NCBI GenBank assembly: GCA_942491185.1
Contig: CALOAB010000003.1
Span: 1-64,000 of the forward strand
DNA from: SLRI01 sp942491185
GTDB lineage: Bacteria; Pseudomonadota; Alphaproteobacteria; Geminicoccales; Geminicoccaceae
Reading direction: 5' to 3'
DNA length: 64,000 bases
Below are positions 22,238 to 31,286 of this stretch, piece by piece. Positions within the stretch are counted from its first letter, which is position 1. Every line of letters starts with the position of its first letter. The notes under the pieces were generated by a model. That model had not been told where the DNA came from and did not search any database. It saw nothing but the letters and a program-made list of their open reading frames with translations. The position numbers and the translations under genes are program-made.

Positions 22238-24073
22238 ATGAGCGGCAGGCGCGGCAAGGCGCCACCATTGTCGTCGCCGGAGATGGAAAAGAGCTGGAGC
22301 GAGCTCTTCCATTTCGCGCTGCCCTATGTCTGGCCCGCCGGCGAAACCGGCCTGCGGGCACGCGTCGTCGCCGCCTTCGTCTGCCTGCTCGCCGCCAAGA
22401 TCGTCACGCTCTACGTCCCCTTCTTCCTCAAGTGGACGATCGATGCCCTGGACGAGCCCGGCATCGCGGCGATCCCGCTGGCGCTGCTGATCGGCTACGG
22501 TGCCGCCCGCCTCTTCTCCTCGCTCTTCCAGCAAATGCGCGACGCACTCTTCGCTCGCGTCGGCGCGCGGGCCGGCCGGCGCCTGGCGCTCGCCGTCTAC
22601 ACCCATCTCTTCGACCTCTCGCTGCGCTACCATCTGGAGCGGCGCACCGGCGAGCTGGCGCGCGCCATCGACCGTGGCGTCAAGGCGCTCTCCTTCCTGC
22701 TCAGGACCGCGCTCTTCAGCCTGGTGCCGACCTTCCTCGAGTTCGCCATGGTCATCGGCATCCTGCTCTGGAACTACCCGCCGAGCTTCGCCGGCATCGT
22801 CTTCGTCACCATCGTCGGCTACGCCGTCTTCACCGTCCTCACCACCAACTGGCGGACCATCATCCGCCGCGAGCTGAACGCCGCCGACAACGCGTTCAAC
22901 GCCTCGGCGGTCGACGGGCTGATCAATTACGAGGTGGTCAAGGCCTTCGCCAACGAGGGCTACGAGCGCCAGCGGCTGGACGGCCAGCTCGCAACTTATG
23001 AGCAGGCCGCGGTCCGCTCCGAGGTCAGCCTCGCCTACCTCAATGGCGGCCAGGCCGCGATCATCGCGATCGGCGTCTCGATCTTGATGATCATGGCAGC
23101 CCAGGGCGTCGTCGCCGGCACGCTGAGCATCGGCGACGTGGTGCTGTTGAACGCCTTCCTGCTGCAGCTCTACCAGCCCTTGAATTTCCTCGGCGTCGTC
23201 TATCGCGAGATCCGCCAGTCCTTGACCGATCTCGAGCATATCGAGGACCTGATGCAGCTGTCGCCGGAGGTGGCGGACAAGCCGGGCGCCCCGCCGCTCG
23301 CCGTCACCGACGGCACCGTCCGCTTCAGCTCCGTGAACTTCGCCTATGACGACCGCCGGCCCCTGGTCAAAGGTCTGGATTTCAGCGTGCCGGGCGGGCA
23401 GAAGCTCGGCATCGTCGGGCCCACCGGTGCCGGCAAGTCGACCATCGTCCGCCTGCTGTTTCGCTTCTACGACACCGGCGATGGGACTGTGACCATCGAC
23501 GGCCAGGACATCCGCGACGTCACCCAGGACTCGCTTCGCGCCCAGATCGGCCTGGTGCCCCAGGACACCGTCCTCTTCAACGACACGATCGAGGCCAATA
23601 TCGCCTATGGCCGGCCAGGCGCCAGTCACGCTGAGATCGAGGACGCGGCGAAGCTGGCACAGATCCACGACTTCATCGCGAGCCAGCCCGACGGCTACCA
23701 GAGCATGGTCGGCGAGCGCGGCCTCAAGCTCTCAGGCGGCGAGAAGCAGCGCGTCGCCATCGCCAGGGTGCTGTTGAAGAACCCGCCGATCCTGATCCTC
23801 GACGAGGCCACCTCGGCCTTGGACAGCACGACCGAGCACTCGCTCCAGGACGCGTTGAGCCGGGCAGCAAGCGGCCGCACCACGCTGGTCATCGCGCATC
23901 GCCTCTCCACCATCACGGATGCCGACCAGATCATCGTCATGGACGCGGGCCGGATCGTCGAGCGCGGCACGCACAGCGAGCTCGTCGCCGAGGCCGGCCT
24001 CTACGCCCAGCTCTGGCAGCGCCAGCAGGCCGAGGTCGCAGAGCTGCTCACCGTGCAGCCGCCGACCGCCTGA
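22238..24073 (+). CDS. ABCB/Atm1-type exporter (ATM1-like half-transporter)
   Basis: 611 residues: six transmembrane helices (about 25-330) followed by a nucleotide-binding domain with Walker A G394-T402 (GPTGAGKST), signature L498-SGGEKQ, Walker B ending D522-E523 and an H-loop near residue 553 (IAHRLST). It forms a homodimer. The N-terminal helices and the NYEVVKAFANE segment resemble the Atm1/ABCB7 group, which exports glutathione-sulfur or metal conjugates and is widespread in alphaproteobacteria. AAGGA precedes the ATG. It is followed by nrdR in the same direction with a hairpin between. Confidence 0.87.
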   Translation: MSGRRGKAPPLSSPEMEKSWSELFHFALPYVWPAGETGLRARVVAAFVCLLAAKIVTLYVPFFLKWTIDALDEPGIAAIPLALLIGYGAARLFSSLFQQMRDALFARVGARAGRRLALAVYTHLFDLSLRYHLERRTGELARAIDRGVKALSFLLRTALFSLVPTFLEFAMVIGILLWNYPPSFAGIVFVTIVGYAVFTVLTTNWRTIIRRELNAADNAFNASAVDGLINYEVVKAFANEGYERQRLDGQLATYEQAAVRSEVSLAYLNGGQAAIIAIGVSILMIMAAQGVVAGTLSIGDVVLLNAFLLQLYQPLNFLGVVYREIRQSLTDLEHIEDLMQLSPEVADKPGAPPLAVTDGTVRFSSVNFAYDDRRPLVKGLDFSVPGGQKLGIVGPTGAGKSTIVRLLFRFYDTGDGTVTIDGQDIRDVTQDSLRAQIGLVPQDTVLFNDTIEANIAYGRPGASHAEIEDAAKLAQIHDFIASQPDGYQSMVGERGLKLSGGEKQRVAIARVLLKNPPILILDEATSALDSTTEHSLQDALSRAASGRTTLVIAHRLSTITDADQIIVMDAGRIVERGTHSELVAEAGLYAQLWQRQQAEVAELLTVQPPTA

Positions 24074-24095
24074 CGCCGAGGACCACATCAAGCGC

Positions 24096-24146
24096 TGGTG
24101 GCCCGGTCCGGGTTTGCTGGCTATAGATGGCCGGACCAGCAGCTTT
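24096..24146 (+). terminator. Possible terminator between the Atm1-type gene and nrdR
   Basis: Inverted repeat GGTCCGG (24105-24111) and CCGGACC (24131-24137), with flanking GCTG/CAGC that could extend the stem, followed by TTTTG. The loop is long, so this is a weak candidate. Confidence 0.35.
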
Positions 24147-24163
24147 TGAGACGGAAATAGCCG

Positions 24164-24631
24164 ATGCGGTGCCCGTTTTGCGGTTCCGAGGACACGCAAG
24201 TGAAGGATTCGCGGCCGGTCGAGGATGCCACCTCGATCCGCCGACGCCGCCAGTGCACCGGCTGCGGTGCGCGCTTCACCACCTTCGAGCGGGTCCAGCT
24301 CCGCGACCTCGTCGTGCTCAAGAAGGACAACAAGCGCGTGCCCTTCGACCGCGACAAGCTGGCGCGCTCCATCGCCATTGCGATCCGCAAGCGTGGCGTC
24401 GACCAGGACCAGATCGAGCGCATCGTCAACGGCATCGTCCGGCGGATCGAGACCAGCGGCGAGCACGAAGTGCCGACCGACCGGATCGGCGCGCTCGCCA
24501 TGGAGTCCCTGGCAAAGCTGGATGAGGTCGCCTATGTCCGCTTTGCCTCGGTCTATCGCGATTTCGCCACGGCCCGCGACTTCGAGGAGTTCATCCGGCA
24601 TTTGCCTGATTCCGACGACGTCGTGCCCTGA
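24164..24631 (+). CDS. nrdR: Transcriptional repressor NrdR
   Basis: 155 residues. The N-terminal zinc ribbon has C3, C6, C31 and C34, with the basic RRRRQC segment that contacts DNA, followed by an ATP-cone domain (about 49-139). NrdR senses dATP/ATP and represses ribonucleotide reductase genes by binding NrdR boxes. The gene begins the riboflavin cluster, as is common in alphaproteobacteria. The length matches the family. Confidence 0.97.
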   Translation: MRCPFCGSEDTQVKDSRPVEDATSIRRRRQCTGCGARFTTFERVQLRDLVVLKKDNKRVPFDRDKLARSIAIAIRKRGVDQDQIERIVNGIVRRIETSGEHEVPTDRIGALAMESLAKLDEVAYVRFASVYRDFATARDFEEFIRHLPDSDDVVP

Positions 24632-24643
24632 AAGCCCGAGCCC

Positions 24644-25687
24644 TTGCCGTCTCCGCATGACCCTATTGACGCCCGTTTCATGGGCTTGGCGCTTGCCCTG
24701 GGCGAGCGCCATCTGGGGCGAACCGCGCCCAACCCGTCGGTCGGCTGCGTCATCGTCAAGGATGGGCTCGTCGTCGGCCGCGGCTGGACCCAGCCCGGCG
24801 GCCGGCCGCATGCCGAGGCCGAGGCCCTGGCCCGGGCCGGCGACGCCGCAAGAGGTGCCACCGCCTATGTCACCCTCGAGCCCTGCTCGAACTGGGGCAA
24901 GACCCCGCCCTGCACCAAGGGCCTGATCGAGGCCGGCATCAGCCGTGTCGTCATCGGCTGCGTCGATCCCGACCCCAGGGTCGACGGCAAAGGCATCGCC
25001 TGGCTGCGCGAGGCCGGGCTAGAGGTCACGACGGGCGTCATGGAGGCCGAGGCGCTGGCGCAGAACCTGGGCCTCTATCGGCGTATCCGCGACGGCCGGC
25101 CAATGGTCGGGCTCAAGCTGGCGATGAGCCTGGACGGACGGATCGCGACCCGGACCGGCGACAGCCAATGGATCACCGGTGAGGCCGCGAGGCGCTTCGG
25201 CCATCGGCTCCGGGCCGCCCACGACGCCATCATGGTGGGGTCGGGCACGGCACTCGCCGACGATCCGCTGCTCTCCTGCCGGCTGCCCGGGCTCGAGGAC
25301 CGCTCGCCGGTGCGCGTCGTCATGGACCGCCGCGGCCGGCTGCCCGAGACCAGCCAGCTGGTCGCCACCGCTGACCGCCTGCCTTTGGTCCACGTCACTG
25401 ACGCCGATGGCGACACCTCGCTTCCGGCCGTCTTGACCCGGCTCGCCGGCCACGGCATCACACGCCTGCTCGTCGAGGGCGGGGCCAGCCTCGCGACCAG
25501 CTTTCTGGCATCCGGACTCGTAGACCGGCTCTATGTGTTCTCGGCACCCTGCCTGATCGGCGGCGATGGTGCTGCCGGTGTCCAGGGGCTCGGCATCGAC
25601 CGGCTGGCGGCGGTCCGCCGCTGGCAGCTCGTCGCCACACGGCGGCTGGGCACCGACCAGTTGAGCGTGCTCCAGCCGGACGCCTGA
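24644..25687 (+). CDS. ribD: Bifunctional riboflavin deaminase/reductase RibD
   Basis: 347 residues. The N-terminal deaminase domain binds zinc through H56 (HAE), C81 and C90, with E58 as catalytic acid; the C-terminal domain (about 148-347) is the NADPH-dependent reductase (GLKLAMSLDGRIAT, LLVEGG). Together they convert the first pyrimidine intermediate to the ribitylamino form. The start is TTG at 24644, 12 bases after nrdR; no ATG gives the conserved D-x-R-F-M opening. Its stop abuts the riboflavin synthase region. Confidence 0.95.
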   Translation: MPSPHDPIDARFMGLALALGERHLGRTAPNPSVGCVIVKDGLVVGRGWTQPGGRPHAEAEALARAGDAARGATAYVTLEPCSNWGKTPPCTKGLIEAGISRVVIGCVDPDPRVDGKGIAWLREAGLEVTTGVMEAEALAQNLGLYRRIRDGRPMVGLKLAMSLDGRIATRTGDSQWITGEAARRFGHRLRAAHDAIMVGSGTALADDPLLSCRLPGLEDRSPVRVVMDRRGRLPETSQLVATADRLPLVHVTDADGDTSLPAVLTRLAGHGITRLLVEGGASLATSFLASGLVDRLYVFSAPCLIGGDGAAGVQGLGIDRLAAVRRWQLVATRRLGTDQLSVLQPDA

Positions 25688-25722
25688 TGAGGCCCGACAG
25701 AGCGCTTGCGAAGGCAGACCGA

Positions 25723-26337
25723 ATGTTTACCGGCATCATCACCCATCTGGGCCACATCGAGGCCGTCAGCGATAATGCTGGCGGACGACGCCTGGAGATT
25801 GCCTCGGAGCTCGACCTGGCAGTGCTCGCCATCGGCGCCTCGGTGGCGCATTCCGGCGTCTGCCTGACGGTCGCCGAGAAGAGTGCCGAGCAGGGCACCG
25901 GTAGCTATGCCGTCTACGCCTCGCCCGAGACCCTGGCGCGGACCACCATGGGCAGCTGGAAGACCGATGACAGCGTCAATCTCGAAACCTCGCTCAGGCT
26001 CGGCGACGAGCTCGGCGGCCACCTGGTCTTCGGCCATGTCGACGGCATCGGCCACATCACCGCGCTGGAGCGCGCCGGCGAGAGCTGGCGGCTGGAGATC
26101 GAGCTGCCGCAAGCCCTTCACCCGCTGGTCGCTGTGAAGGGCTCGATCAGCGTCGACGGCATCTCGCTCACCGTGAACGAGGTGACCGCGACCACGATCG
26201 GCTTGATGATCATCCCGCACACCTGGCAGGCCACCACCTTGCAGCACCGGGCGGTGGGCGATCCGGTCAATCTCGAGGCCGACATGCTGGCCCGCTATGT
26301 CGCCCGCCAGCTCGCCTTGCAGCAGGAGGCCGGCTGA
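25723..26337 (+). CDS. ribE: Riboflavin synthase, alpha chain
   Basis: 204 residues with the canonical MFTGII start and two tandem lumazine-binding domains (about 1-95 and 96-195), each with the conserved S-x-S/T-H-S-G-V-C and S-x-D-G-I-S-L-T patterns. It dismutates two molecules of dimethyl-ribityllumazine to riboflavin. An upstream in-frame ATG at 25687 overlaps the ribD stop but adds 12 unusual residues, so the MFTGI start is preferred (GAAGG upstream). Confidence 0.96.
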   Translation: MFTGIITHLGHIEAVSDNAGGRRLEIASELDLAVLAIGASVAHSGVCLTVAEKSAEQGTGSYAVYASPETLARTTMGSWKTDDSVNLETSLRLGDELGGHLVFGHVDGIGHITALERAGESWRLEIELPQALHPLVAVKGSISVDGISLTVNEVTATTIGLMIIPHTWQATTLQHRAVGDPVNLEADMLARYVARQLALQQEAG

Positions 26338-27470
26338 TGGACGAGGCCACCTACGATCCGAGCTTCCTCTCACCCATCGAGGACGTGATCGAGGATGCAC
26401 GCGCCGGCCGCATGTTCATCCTGGTCGACGACGAGGACCGTGAGAACGAGGGCGATTTGGTCATTCCGGCCCAGTCCTGCGACGCTGCCGCCGTCAACTT
26501 CATGGCCAAGCACGGCCGCGGCCTGATCTGCCTGGCGCTCACCCGCGAGCGCTGCGAGGCGCTGGGCCTGCCGCTCATGGCGCAGGGCAACGAGCCGCGC
26601 ATCTCGACGGCGTTCACCGTCAGCGTCGAGGCCCGGGACGGCGTCACCACCGGCATCTCGGCCGCCGATCGGGCGCGGACCATCGAGGTCGCCATCGATC
26701 CTGCCAGCCGCCGCGAGGATCTGGTGGCACCCGGCCACATCTTCCCCTTGATGGCCCGCGACGGCGGCGTGCTGGTGCGCACCGGGCACACCGAGGCGGC
26801 GGTCGACCTCTCGAGGCTCGCCGGGCTCGATCCGTCGGGCGTGATTTGCGAGATCATGAACGACGACGGCACCATGGCGCGCCTTCCCGATCTCGTCGCC
26901 TTCGCCCAACTGCACGGGCTCAAGGTGGCCAAGATCGCCGATCTCATCGCCTATCGGCTCAAGCACGACCGGCTGGTCGAGAGGGACATCGCGACCACCT
27001 TCACCAGCCGCTTCGGCGGCGATTTCCGCCTTCAGGTCTACACCAACGTGCTCGACCACATCGAGCATGTGGCGCTGGTCAAGGGCGACGTCACCAGCCC
27101 GGAGCCGGTGCTGGTCCGGGTGCATGCCGTGAACATGCTGGAGGACCTCCTGGGCGAGGGCGAGAGCGGTCGCGGCGACCAGCTGCACCAGGCGATGCGC
27201 ATGATCGGCGAGGCTGGCCGGGGCGTGGTGGTGATCCTGCGCGAACCATCGCCGCATAGCATCTCCGATCGCGTGAAGGAGGCGCTCGGGCAAAGCGATT
27301 CGCCGCCCGCCGATCTGCGCGTCTACGGCATCGGCGCGCAGATTCTGGGCGATCTCGGGGTCACCGACATGGTACTGCTGACCAATACCGGTCGCACCAT
27401 CGTCGGCCTGGAGGGCTACAATCTCCGGGTCGTCGAGACCCGGCCAATCCGCAAGGAGGGCGAACGCTGA
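26337..27470 (+). CDS. ribB: 3,4-dihydroxy-2-butanone 4-phosphate synthase with degenerate RibA domain
   Basis: 377 residues. The N-terminal RibB domain (about 12-210) has the acidic DDEDRENEGD loop and the conserved GHIFPL, RTGHTEAAVDL and CEIMNDDG segments, so it should make the four-carbon precursor of riboflavin. The C-terminal half (about 215-377) follows the GTP cyclohydrolase II fold, but the zinc-binding C-x10-C-x-C motif is absent: the position holds NMLEDLLGEGESGRGDQL, and the arginine loop is lost. It is therefore very unlikely to have RibA activity. Such RibB-RibX fusions are known in proteobacteria. The ATG overlaps the riboflavin synthase stop. Confidence 0.9.
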   Translation: MDEATYDPSFLSPIEDVIEDARAGRMFILVDDEDRENEGDLVIPAQSCDAAAVNFMAKHGRGLICLALTRERCEALGLPLMAQGNEPRISTAFTVSVEARDGVTTGISAADRARTIEVAIDPASRREDLVAPGHIFPLMARDGGVLVRTGHTEAAVDLSRLAGLDPSGVICEIMNDDGTMARLPDLVAFAQLHGLKVAKIADLIAYRLKHDRLVERDIATTFTSRFGGDFRLQVYTNVLDHIEHVALVKGDVTSPEPVLVRVHAVNMLEDLLGEGESGRGDQLHQAMRMIGEAGRGVVVILREPSPHSISDRVKEALGQSDSPPADLRVYGIGAQILGDLGVTDMVLLTNTGRTIVGLEGYNLRVVETRPIRKEGER

Positions 27471-27943
27471 TGGCCGGCACGCCAGGCATCGCGGACATCC
27501 CGCGGCTCGACGGCGCGCGCGTGCTGATCGTCGAGGCCCGCTACCACGCCACGATCAACGACATGCTGGTCGCGGGCGCGCGCGGTGTCCTGGCAAAGGC
27601 CGGCGTCACGGCTGAGCATCTGGTCCTGCCAGGCGCCCTGGAGATTCCGCCCGCCATCCGCATCGCCGCCGAGCTCGACCCCGAGATTGCCGGGTTCGTG
27701 GCGCTGGGGTGCGTCATCCGCGGCGCCACCACGCATTACGAGCTGGTCGCCGGCGAGAGCTGCCGGGGCATCATGGTGCTCGGCACCGAGCGGGGCCTCG
27801 CCATCGGCAACGGCATCTTGACCGTGGAGAACGAGGCGCAGGCCATCGAGCGGGCGGACCCGGCTGGTGAGGACAAGGGCGGCCACGCGGCGCTCGCGGC
27901 CCTCAGCCTGGCTGCCTTCCGCCTCCAGCTCGAGGAACGCTAG
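27470..27943 (+). CDS. ribH: 6,7-dimethyl-8-ribityllumazine synthase
   Basis: 157 residues with the lumazine synthase fold. It has RYHATIND near the N-terminus for the substrate stacking position, PGALEIP, and the GCVIRGATTHYE segment containing the general-base histidine. It condenses the RibD and RibB products and assembles into pentamers or capsids. The ATG overlaps the ribB TGA (TGATG), showing tight coupling. Confidence 0.96.
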   Translation: MAGTPGIADIPRLDGARVLIVEARYHATINDMLVAGARGVLAKAGVTAEHLVLPGALEIPPAIRIAAELDPEIAGFVALGCVIRGATTHYELVAGESCRGIMVLGTERGLAIGNGILTVENEAQAIERADPAGEDKGGHAALAALSLAAFRLQLEER

Positions 27944-27946
27944 GCC

Positions 27947-28438
27947 ATGGCCAAAGGCAAGCCCCAACCGGCCCTGAACAAGCGCCGCGCCGCCCGGTTC
28001 GCCGCGGTCCAGGCACTCTACCAGGCCGAGGCCGGCGATCTCGCCATCGACCGGGTGATCGCCGAGTTCAAGGCGCATCGCCTGGCCGAGCTCTTCGAGA
28101 CGCTCGAGGACAGCCAACCCTCACCCAAGGTCGACGAGGTTTGGTTCACCACCGTCGCCGGCGGCGCTTGGCGCCTGCAGGACCGGCTCGACCCGGCGAT
28201 CGAGAGCTGCCTCAAGGACGACTGGACCTTGGCCCGCTGCGGCTTTCTGCTGCGCGCCTGCTTCAGGGCCGGCGCCTTCGAGTTCGCCGAGCGCAGCGAC
28301 GTGCCGATCAAGGTCGTCATCAACGAGTATGTCGAGCTGGCCTATCTCTTCTTCAGCGGCGACGAGCCGTCGCTGGTCAACGCCGTCCTCGACCGACTGG
28401 CCCCAATCCTCAGGACCGACCCGGAGGCCGTTCTTTGA
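27947..28438 (+). CDS. nusB: Transcription antitermination factor NusB
   Basis: 163 residues, all-helical NusB fold, opening with the Arg-rich KRRAARFAAVQALYQ that contacts boxA RNA and ending in the NAVLDRLAP helix. It binds boxA with ribosomal protein S10 for rRNA antitermination, and a boxA-like site occurs in the rRNA operon of this window. It follows ribH by three bases and is the usual last member before thiL. Confidence 0.96.
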   Translation: MAKGKPQPALNKRRAARFAAVQALYQAEAGDLAIDRVIAEFKAHRLAELFETLEDSQPSPKVDEVWFTTVAGGAWRLQDRLDPAIESCLKDDWTLARCGFLLRACFRAGAFEFAERSDVPIKVVINEYVELAYLFFSGDEPSLVNAVLDRLAPILRTDPEAVL

Positions 28439-28542
28439 GCCGAGCCCGCTTGTTCGGGCGAAGTGGCAGGCGGCAAGGGCCACCCGACCCGGCACTGCCA
28501 GGACCCGCCCGTGCCCGGCTCCGCCACGACAACCCGCATCGA

Positions 28543-28608
28543 GCATGTATCAATAACGCGTGGGCAGGCCGCCGCGCCGCGCTCCGGCATGTATCAAAAT
28601 CGTGTGGG
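28543..28608. repeat. Imperfect direct repeat between nusB and thiL
   Basis: Two 22-bp copies (28543-28564 and 28587-28608), both starting GCATGTATCAA and ending GTGGG, match at 19 of 22 positions, with start points 44 bp apart. The second copy runs into an inverted pair CGTGTGG/CCACACG. The 262-base spacer otherwise shows nothing recognisable. Confidence 0.6.
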
Positions 28609-28700
28609 TTCTCCGCCGCCACGCCACACGGCGGCAAGGCCGCAGCGCCGCATTTCGAGCAGTCGAACGCTGCCGCCGGAACCGGTTGGAGCCAGTGCTG

Positions 28701-29658
28701 ATGCGCGGCGAGTTCGCGCTCATCGACCAACTGCTCAAGCCCCTCGCCCAGAGCTTCCCCGGCGCTCTTGGCCTCACCGACGACGCAGCACTCGTCGATC
28801 TGCCAGCCGGGCGATCGTTGGTCGTCGCCAAGGACGCCATCGTCAGCGGCGTCCATTTCTTCGCCGACGACCCGGCCGATACCGTGGCGCAGAAGCTCTT
28901 GCGCGTGAACCTCTCCGACCTTGCCGCCATGGGCGCCGAGCCCGTGGCCTATCTCACCGTCATCGCCCGACCGCACGATCTGGCCGATCAATGGCTGGAG
29001 GGCTTCGCCCGAGGGCTCGCCAGCGACCAGGAGCGCTTCGGGCTGTCCTTGATCGGCGGCGATGTCGTCAGCACGCCGGGCCCGCTGCTGCTCTCCTGCA
29101 CGATCCTGGGTCAGGTCGAGGCCGGCCAGGCGCTCCGCCGCTCGACTGCCCGCGCCGGCGATCGCGTCTGGGTCTCGGGCACGCTCGGCGACGCCGCGCT
29201 TGGGCTTCGCGTCCGCAAGGGCCTGGCTGCCACCGAGGACGAGGCCTTCCATCTGATCGAGCGCTACCGCCGCCCGGAGCCGCGCCTGGCGCTCGGCTGC
29301 CGCCTGGTCGGCCTGGCCCACGCCGCGATCGACGTCTCCGACGGCCTGCTCGCCGACCTCGGCCACATTCTCGAGACATCCGCGGTCGGCGCCCGGCTGG
29401 AGGCGGCAAGGGTTCCGGTTTCCGATGTCGCGCACGGCCTGCCGGGCTGGCTGGAGGCGGCCCTCGGCGGCGGCGACGATTACGAGCTGCTGTTCACCGC
29501 ACCGGCCAGCGCCAGCAGCCGCGATCGAGGCGATCAGCGATGAGCTGGACCTCAGGCTGACCGTCATTGGCAGCATCACCGCCGCGACCGGGCTCGAGGT
29601 CGTCGATGCCCGAGGCCAGAGGCTCGCCACCGACTCTCTCGGCTGGCGTCATTTCTAG
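28701..29658 (+). pseudogene. thiL: Thiamine-monophosphate kinase ThiL, frameshifted
   Basis: Thiamine-phosphate kinase (ATP-dependent last step to thiamine diphosphate). The frame from ATG 28701 (GGAG 9 bases upstream) covers residues 1-280 with DDAALVDL, LLRVNLSDLAAMGA, SDGLLADLGHI and GGGDDYELLF. It then shifts in a GCC/AGC-rich stretch near 29511-29522 and hits a stop at 29543. The missing C-terminus (AAIEAISDEL to GWRHF) is intact in the next frame and ends at 29658. Removing one base restores a normal 318-residue protein. It is either truncated by about 40 residues or an assembly error. Confidence 0.85.
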
Positions 29659-30601
29659 CGAGGCCGCCGGCACGGCACGCCCGCTGGGCCCGCCCGGCCT
29701 GATCGAGCGTGCCGCCCCGGCGCTCTTCCTCACCTTCTGGTCCTCGGGCTTCGTTGCCGCCAAGCTCGGCCTCGACGGCGCCGAGCCGATCACCTTCCTC
29801 GCACTCCGCTTCGTCATCGTGACGGCCCTGCTGCTGGCGATCGCCGTCCTGCTCCGCCGGCCCTGGCCGCGCCGGCCGAGCGAGATCGGCCATCTCCTGC
29901 TCATCGGCCTCGTCATGCAGGCGCTCTATTTCGGCACCGCCTATCTCGCGTTCGATTCGGGCGTCACCGCCGGCGGGCTGGCGCTCATCGTCGGCATGCA
30001 ACCGGTCGCGACCGTGATCCTCGCGACCTGGTGGCTCGGCGAGCGGGTCCGAGCGCCGCAGATAGCGGGCCTCGCCTTGGGCGTCATAGGCGTCGTCCTG
30101 GTCCTGGGCGAAAAGCTCGCCGCCGGCCTCGGCACACCTGTGGGGATCGCGCTGGCCGGCGTGTCGCTGCTCGCGATCACGGCAGGCACCCTCTACCAGA
30201 AGCGCTTCTGCCCCGCCTTCGACCTTTGGACCGGCGGCACGCTGCAATTCGCCATCGCCGCCATGGCCACGACCATCATCGCACTCCTCTTCGAGGACAA
30301 CAGCATCGCCTGGACGCCGGCCTTCGCCGGCGCGCTGGCCTATCTCGTGCTGATCAACTCGATCGTCGCGATCGGGCTCTTGAACCTGATGCTCCGGCGC
30401 GGCGAGGCCGGCCGGGTCGCCTCGCTCTTCTTCCTCGTGCCGCCAGGTGCCGCACTCGTCGCCTACGTCATGCTCGACGAAACGCTTGGCCCCCTGGCGC
30501 TGCTCGGCATGGCGATCGCAACGGTGGGCGTGGCGCTGGTCATGCGCCGCGGTCGACCAACGGCGATCACCGGTCCGAGCGGTTGTGGCCGATCCGGCTG
30601 A
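29606..30601 (+). CDS. EamA/DMT family transporter
   Basis: About 331 residues with ten hydrophobic helices in two EamA repeats (FLTFWSSGFVAAKLGLDG at the first; FFLVPPGAALVAYVMLDE near the end). It is a drug/metabolite exporter of the inner membrane, substrate unknown. The N-terminus overlaps the 3' end of thiL in another frame; ATG 29606 with GAGG upstream is my best guess, but the first helix starts about 30 residues later, so a later start is possible. It converges on the Usp gene. Confidence 0.8.
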   Translation: MPEARGSPPTLSAGVISSEAAGTARPLGPPGLIERAAPALFLTFWSSGFVAAKLGLDGAEPITFLALRFVIVTALLLAIAVLLRRPWPRRPSEIGHLLLIGLVMQALYFGTAYLAFDSGVTAGGLALIVGMQPVATVILATWWLGERVRAPQIAGLALGVIGVVLVLGEKLAAGLGTPVGIALAGVSLLAITAGTLYQKRFCPAFDLWTGGTLQFAIAAMATTIIALLFEDNSIAWTPAFAGALAYLVLINSIVAIGLLNLMLRRGEAGRVASLFFLVPPGAALVAYVMLDETLGPLALLGMAIATVGVALVMRRGRPTAITGPSGCGRSG

Positions 30602-30622
30602 GAGCCAAACGTCCGACCAGAC

Positions 30623-31282
30623 TCAGCTCAGCGCGTCGATCTCCGCTTCGCTCAGCTGGCCCGGCACCAGCGTGACCGGGACGCGGAAGCGGTTGCGGCC
30701 GATATTGTTGATGAGGAAGGTCACCAGTGGCCCCGGATCGTTGCCCTCCTCGGCGGTGGCGAGCACCAAGAGCGAGATCGACGGCTCCTCCTGCAGCAGC
30801 TCGACCAGCTGCTCGGTGCGCTGGCCTTCGCGGATATGCACGGCCGGCATGGTTCCGGTCTGGGCGAACACGTCGGCGGCCAAGGTCTGCATGCGCCGCT
30901 CGGCGTCGAGCCTGGCCTCCTCCTCCATCACCCGGCCGACGCCGATCCAATGCTGGAACTCGACCGGCTCGACGACGTAGAGCAGCGCCACGCGGCCCTT
31001 GGTGTGCTGCGCCCGGCGGCAGGCGAAGCGCAGCGCGCTGCGCATCTCGTCGCTCTCGTCCACGACGACGAGGAAAACGCGCTGCGCCTCGGCGACGGCA
31101 CTCGGTGCATCGCTCGCGGCCGACGGCGTCTCGCTCGCCCCTGTCCGATCGCCCGAAGCGCCGCCCGGCCCACTGCCCGCCTCATCGCTGGCGAAGGAGC
31201 CGCCATCGGCAGCCCCGAGATCGCCCTCGTCGGCGGGGTAGGGGCCGGGATCAGCGGCAGAATCGATCGTCATATCCTGCAT
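30623..31282 (-). CDS. Universal stress protein-like protein
   Basis: 219 residues. An acidic, low-complexity N-terminus of about 65 residues (rich in Asp, Gly, Ala, Ser) precedes a Usp-like domain from VFLVVVDESDE to VPVTLVPG. The ATP-binding glycines are not evident. Its start lies 4 bases after the stop of the TIGR02186-type gene, so it is coupled to that gene. Start codons at 31282 and 31273 are both possible. Confidence 0.8.
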   Translation of the reverse strand: MQDMTIDSAADPGPYPADEGDLGAADGGSFASDEAGSGPGGASGDRTGASETPSAASDAPSAVAEAQRVFLVVVDESDEMRSALRFACRRAQHTKGRVALLYVVEPVEFQHWIGVGRVMEEEARLDAERRMQTLAADVFAQTGTMPAVHIREGQRTEQLVELLQEEPSISLLVLATAEEGNDPGPLVTFLINNIGRNRFRVPVTLVPGQLSEAEIDALS

Positions 31283-31286
31283 CACA

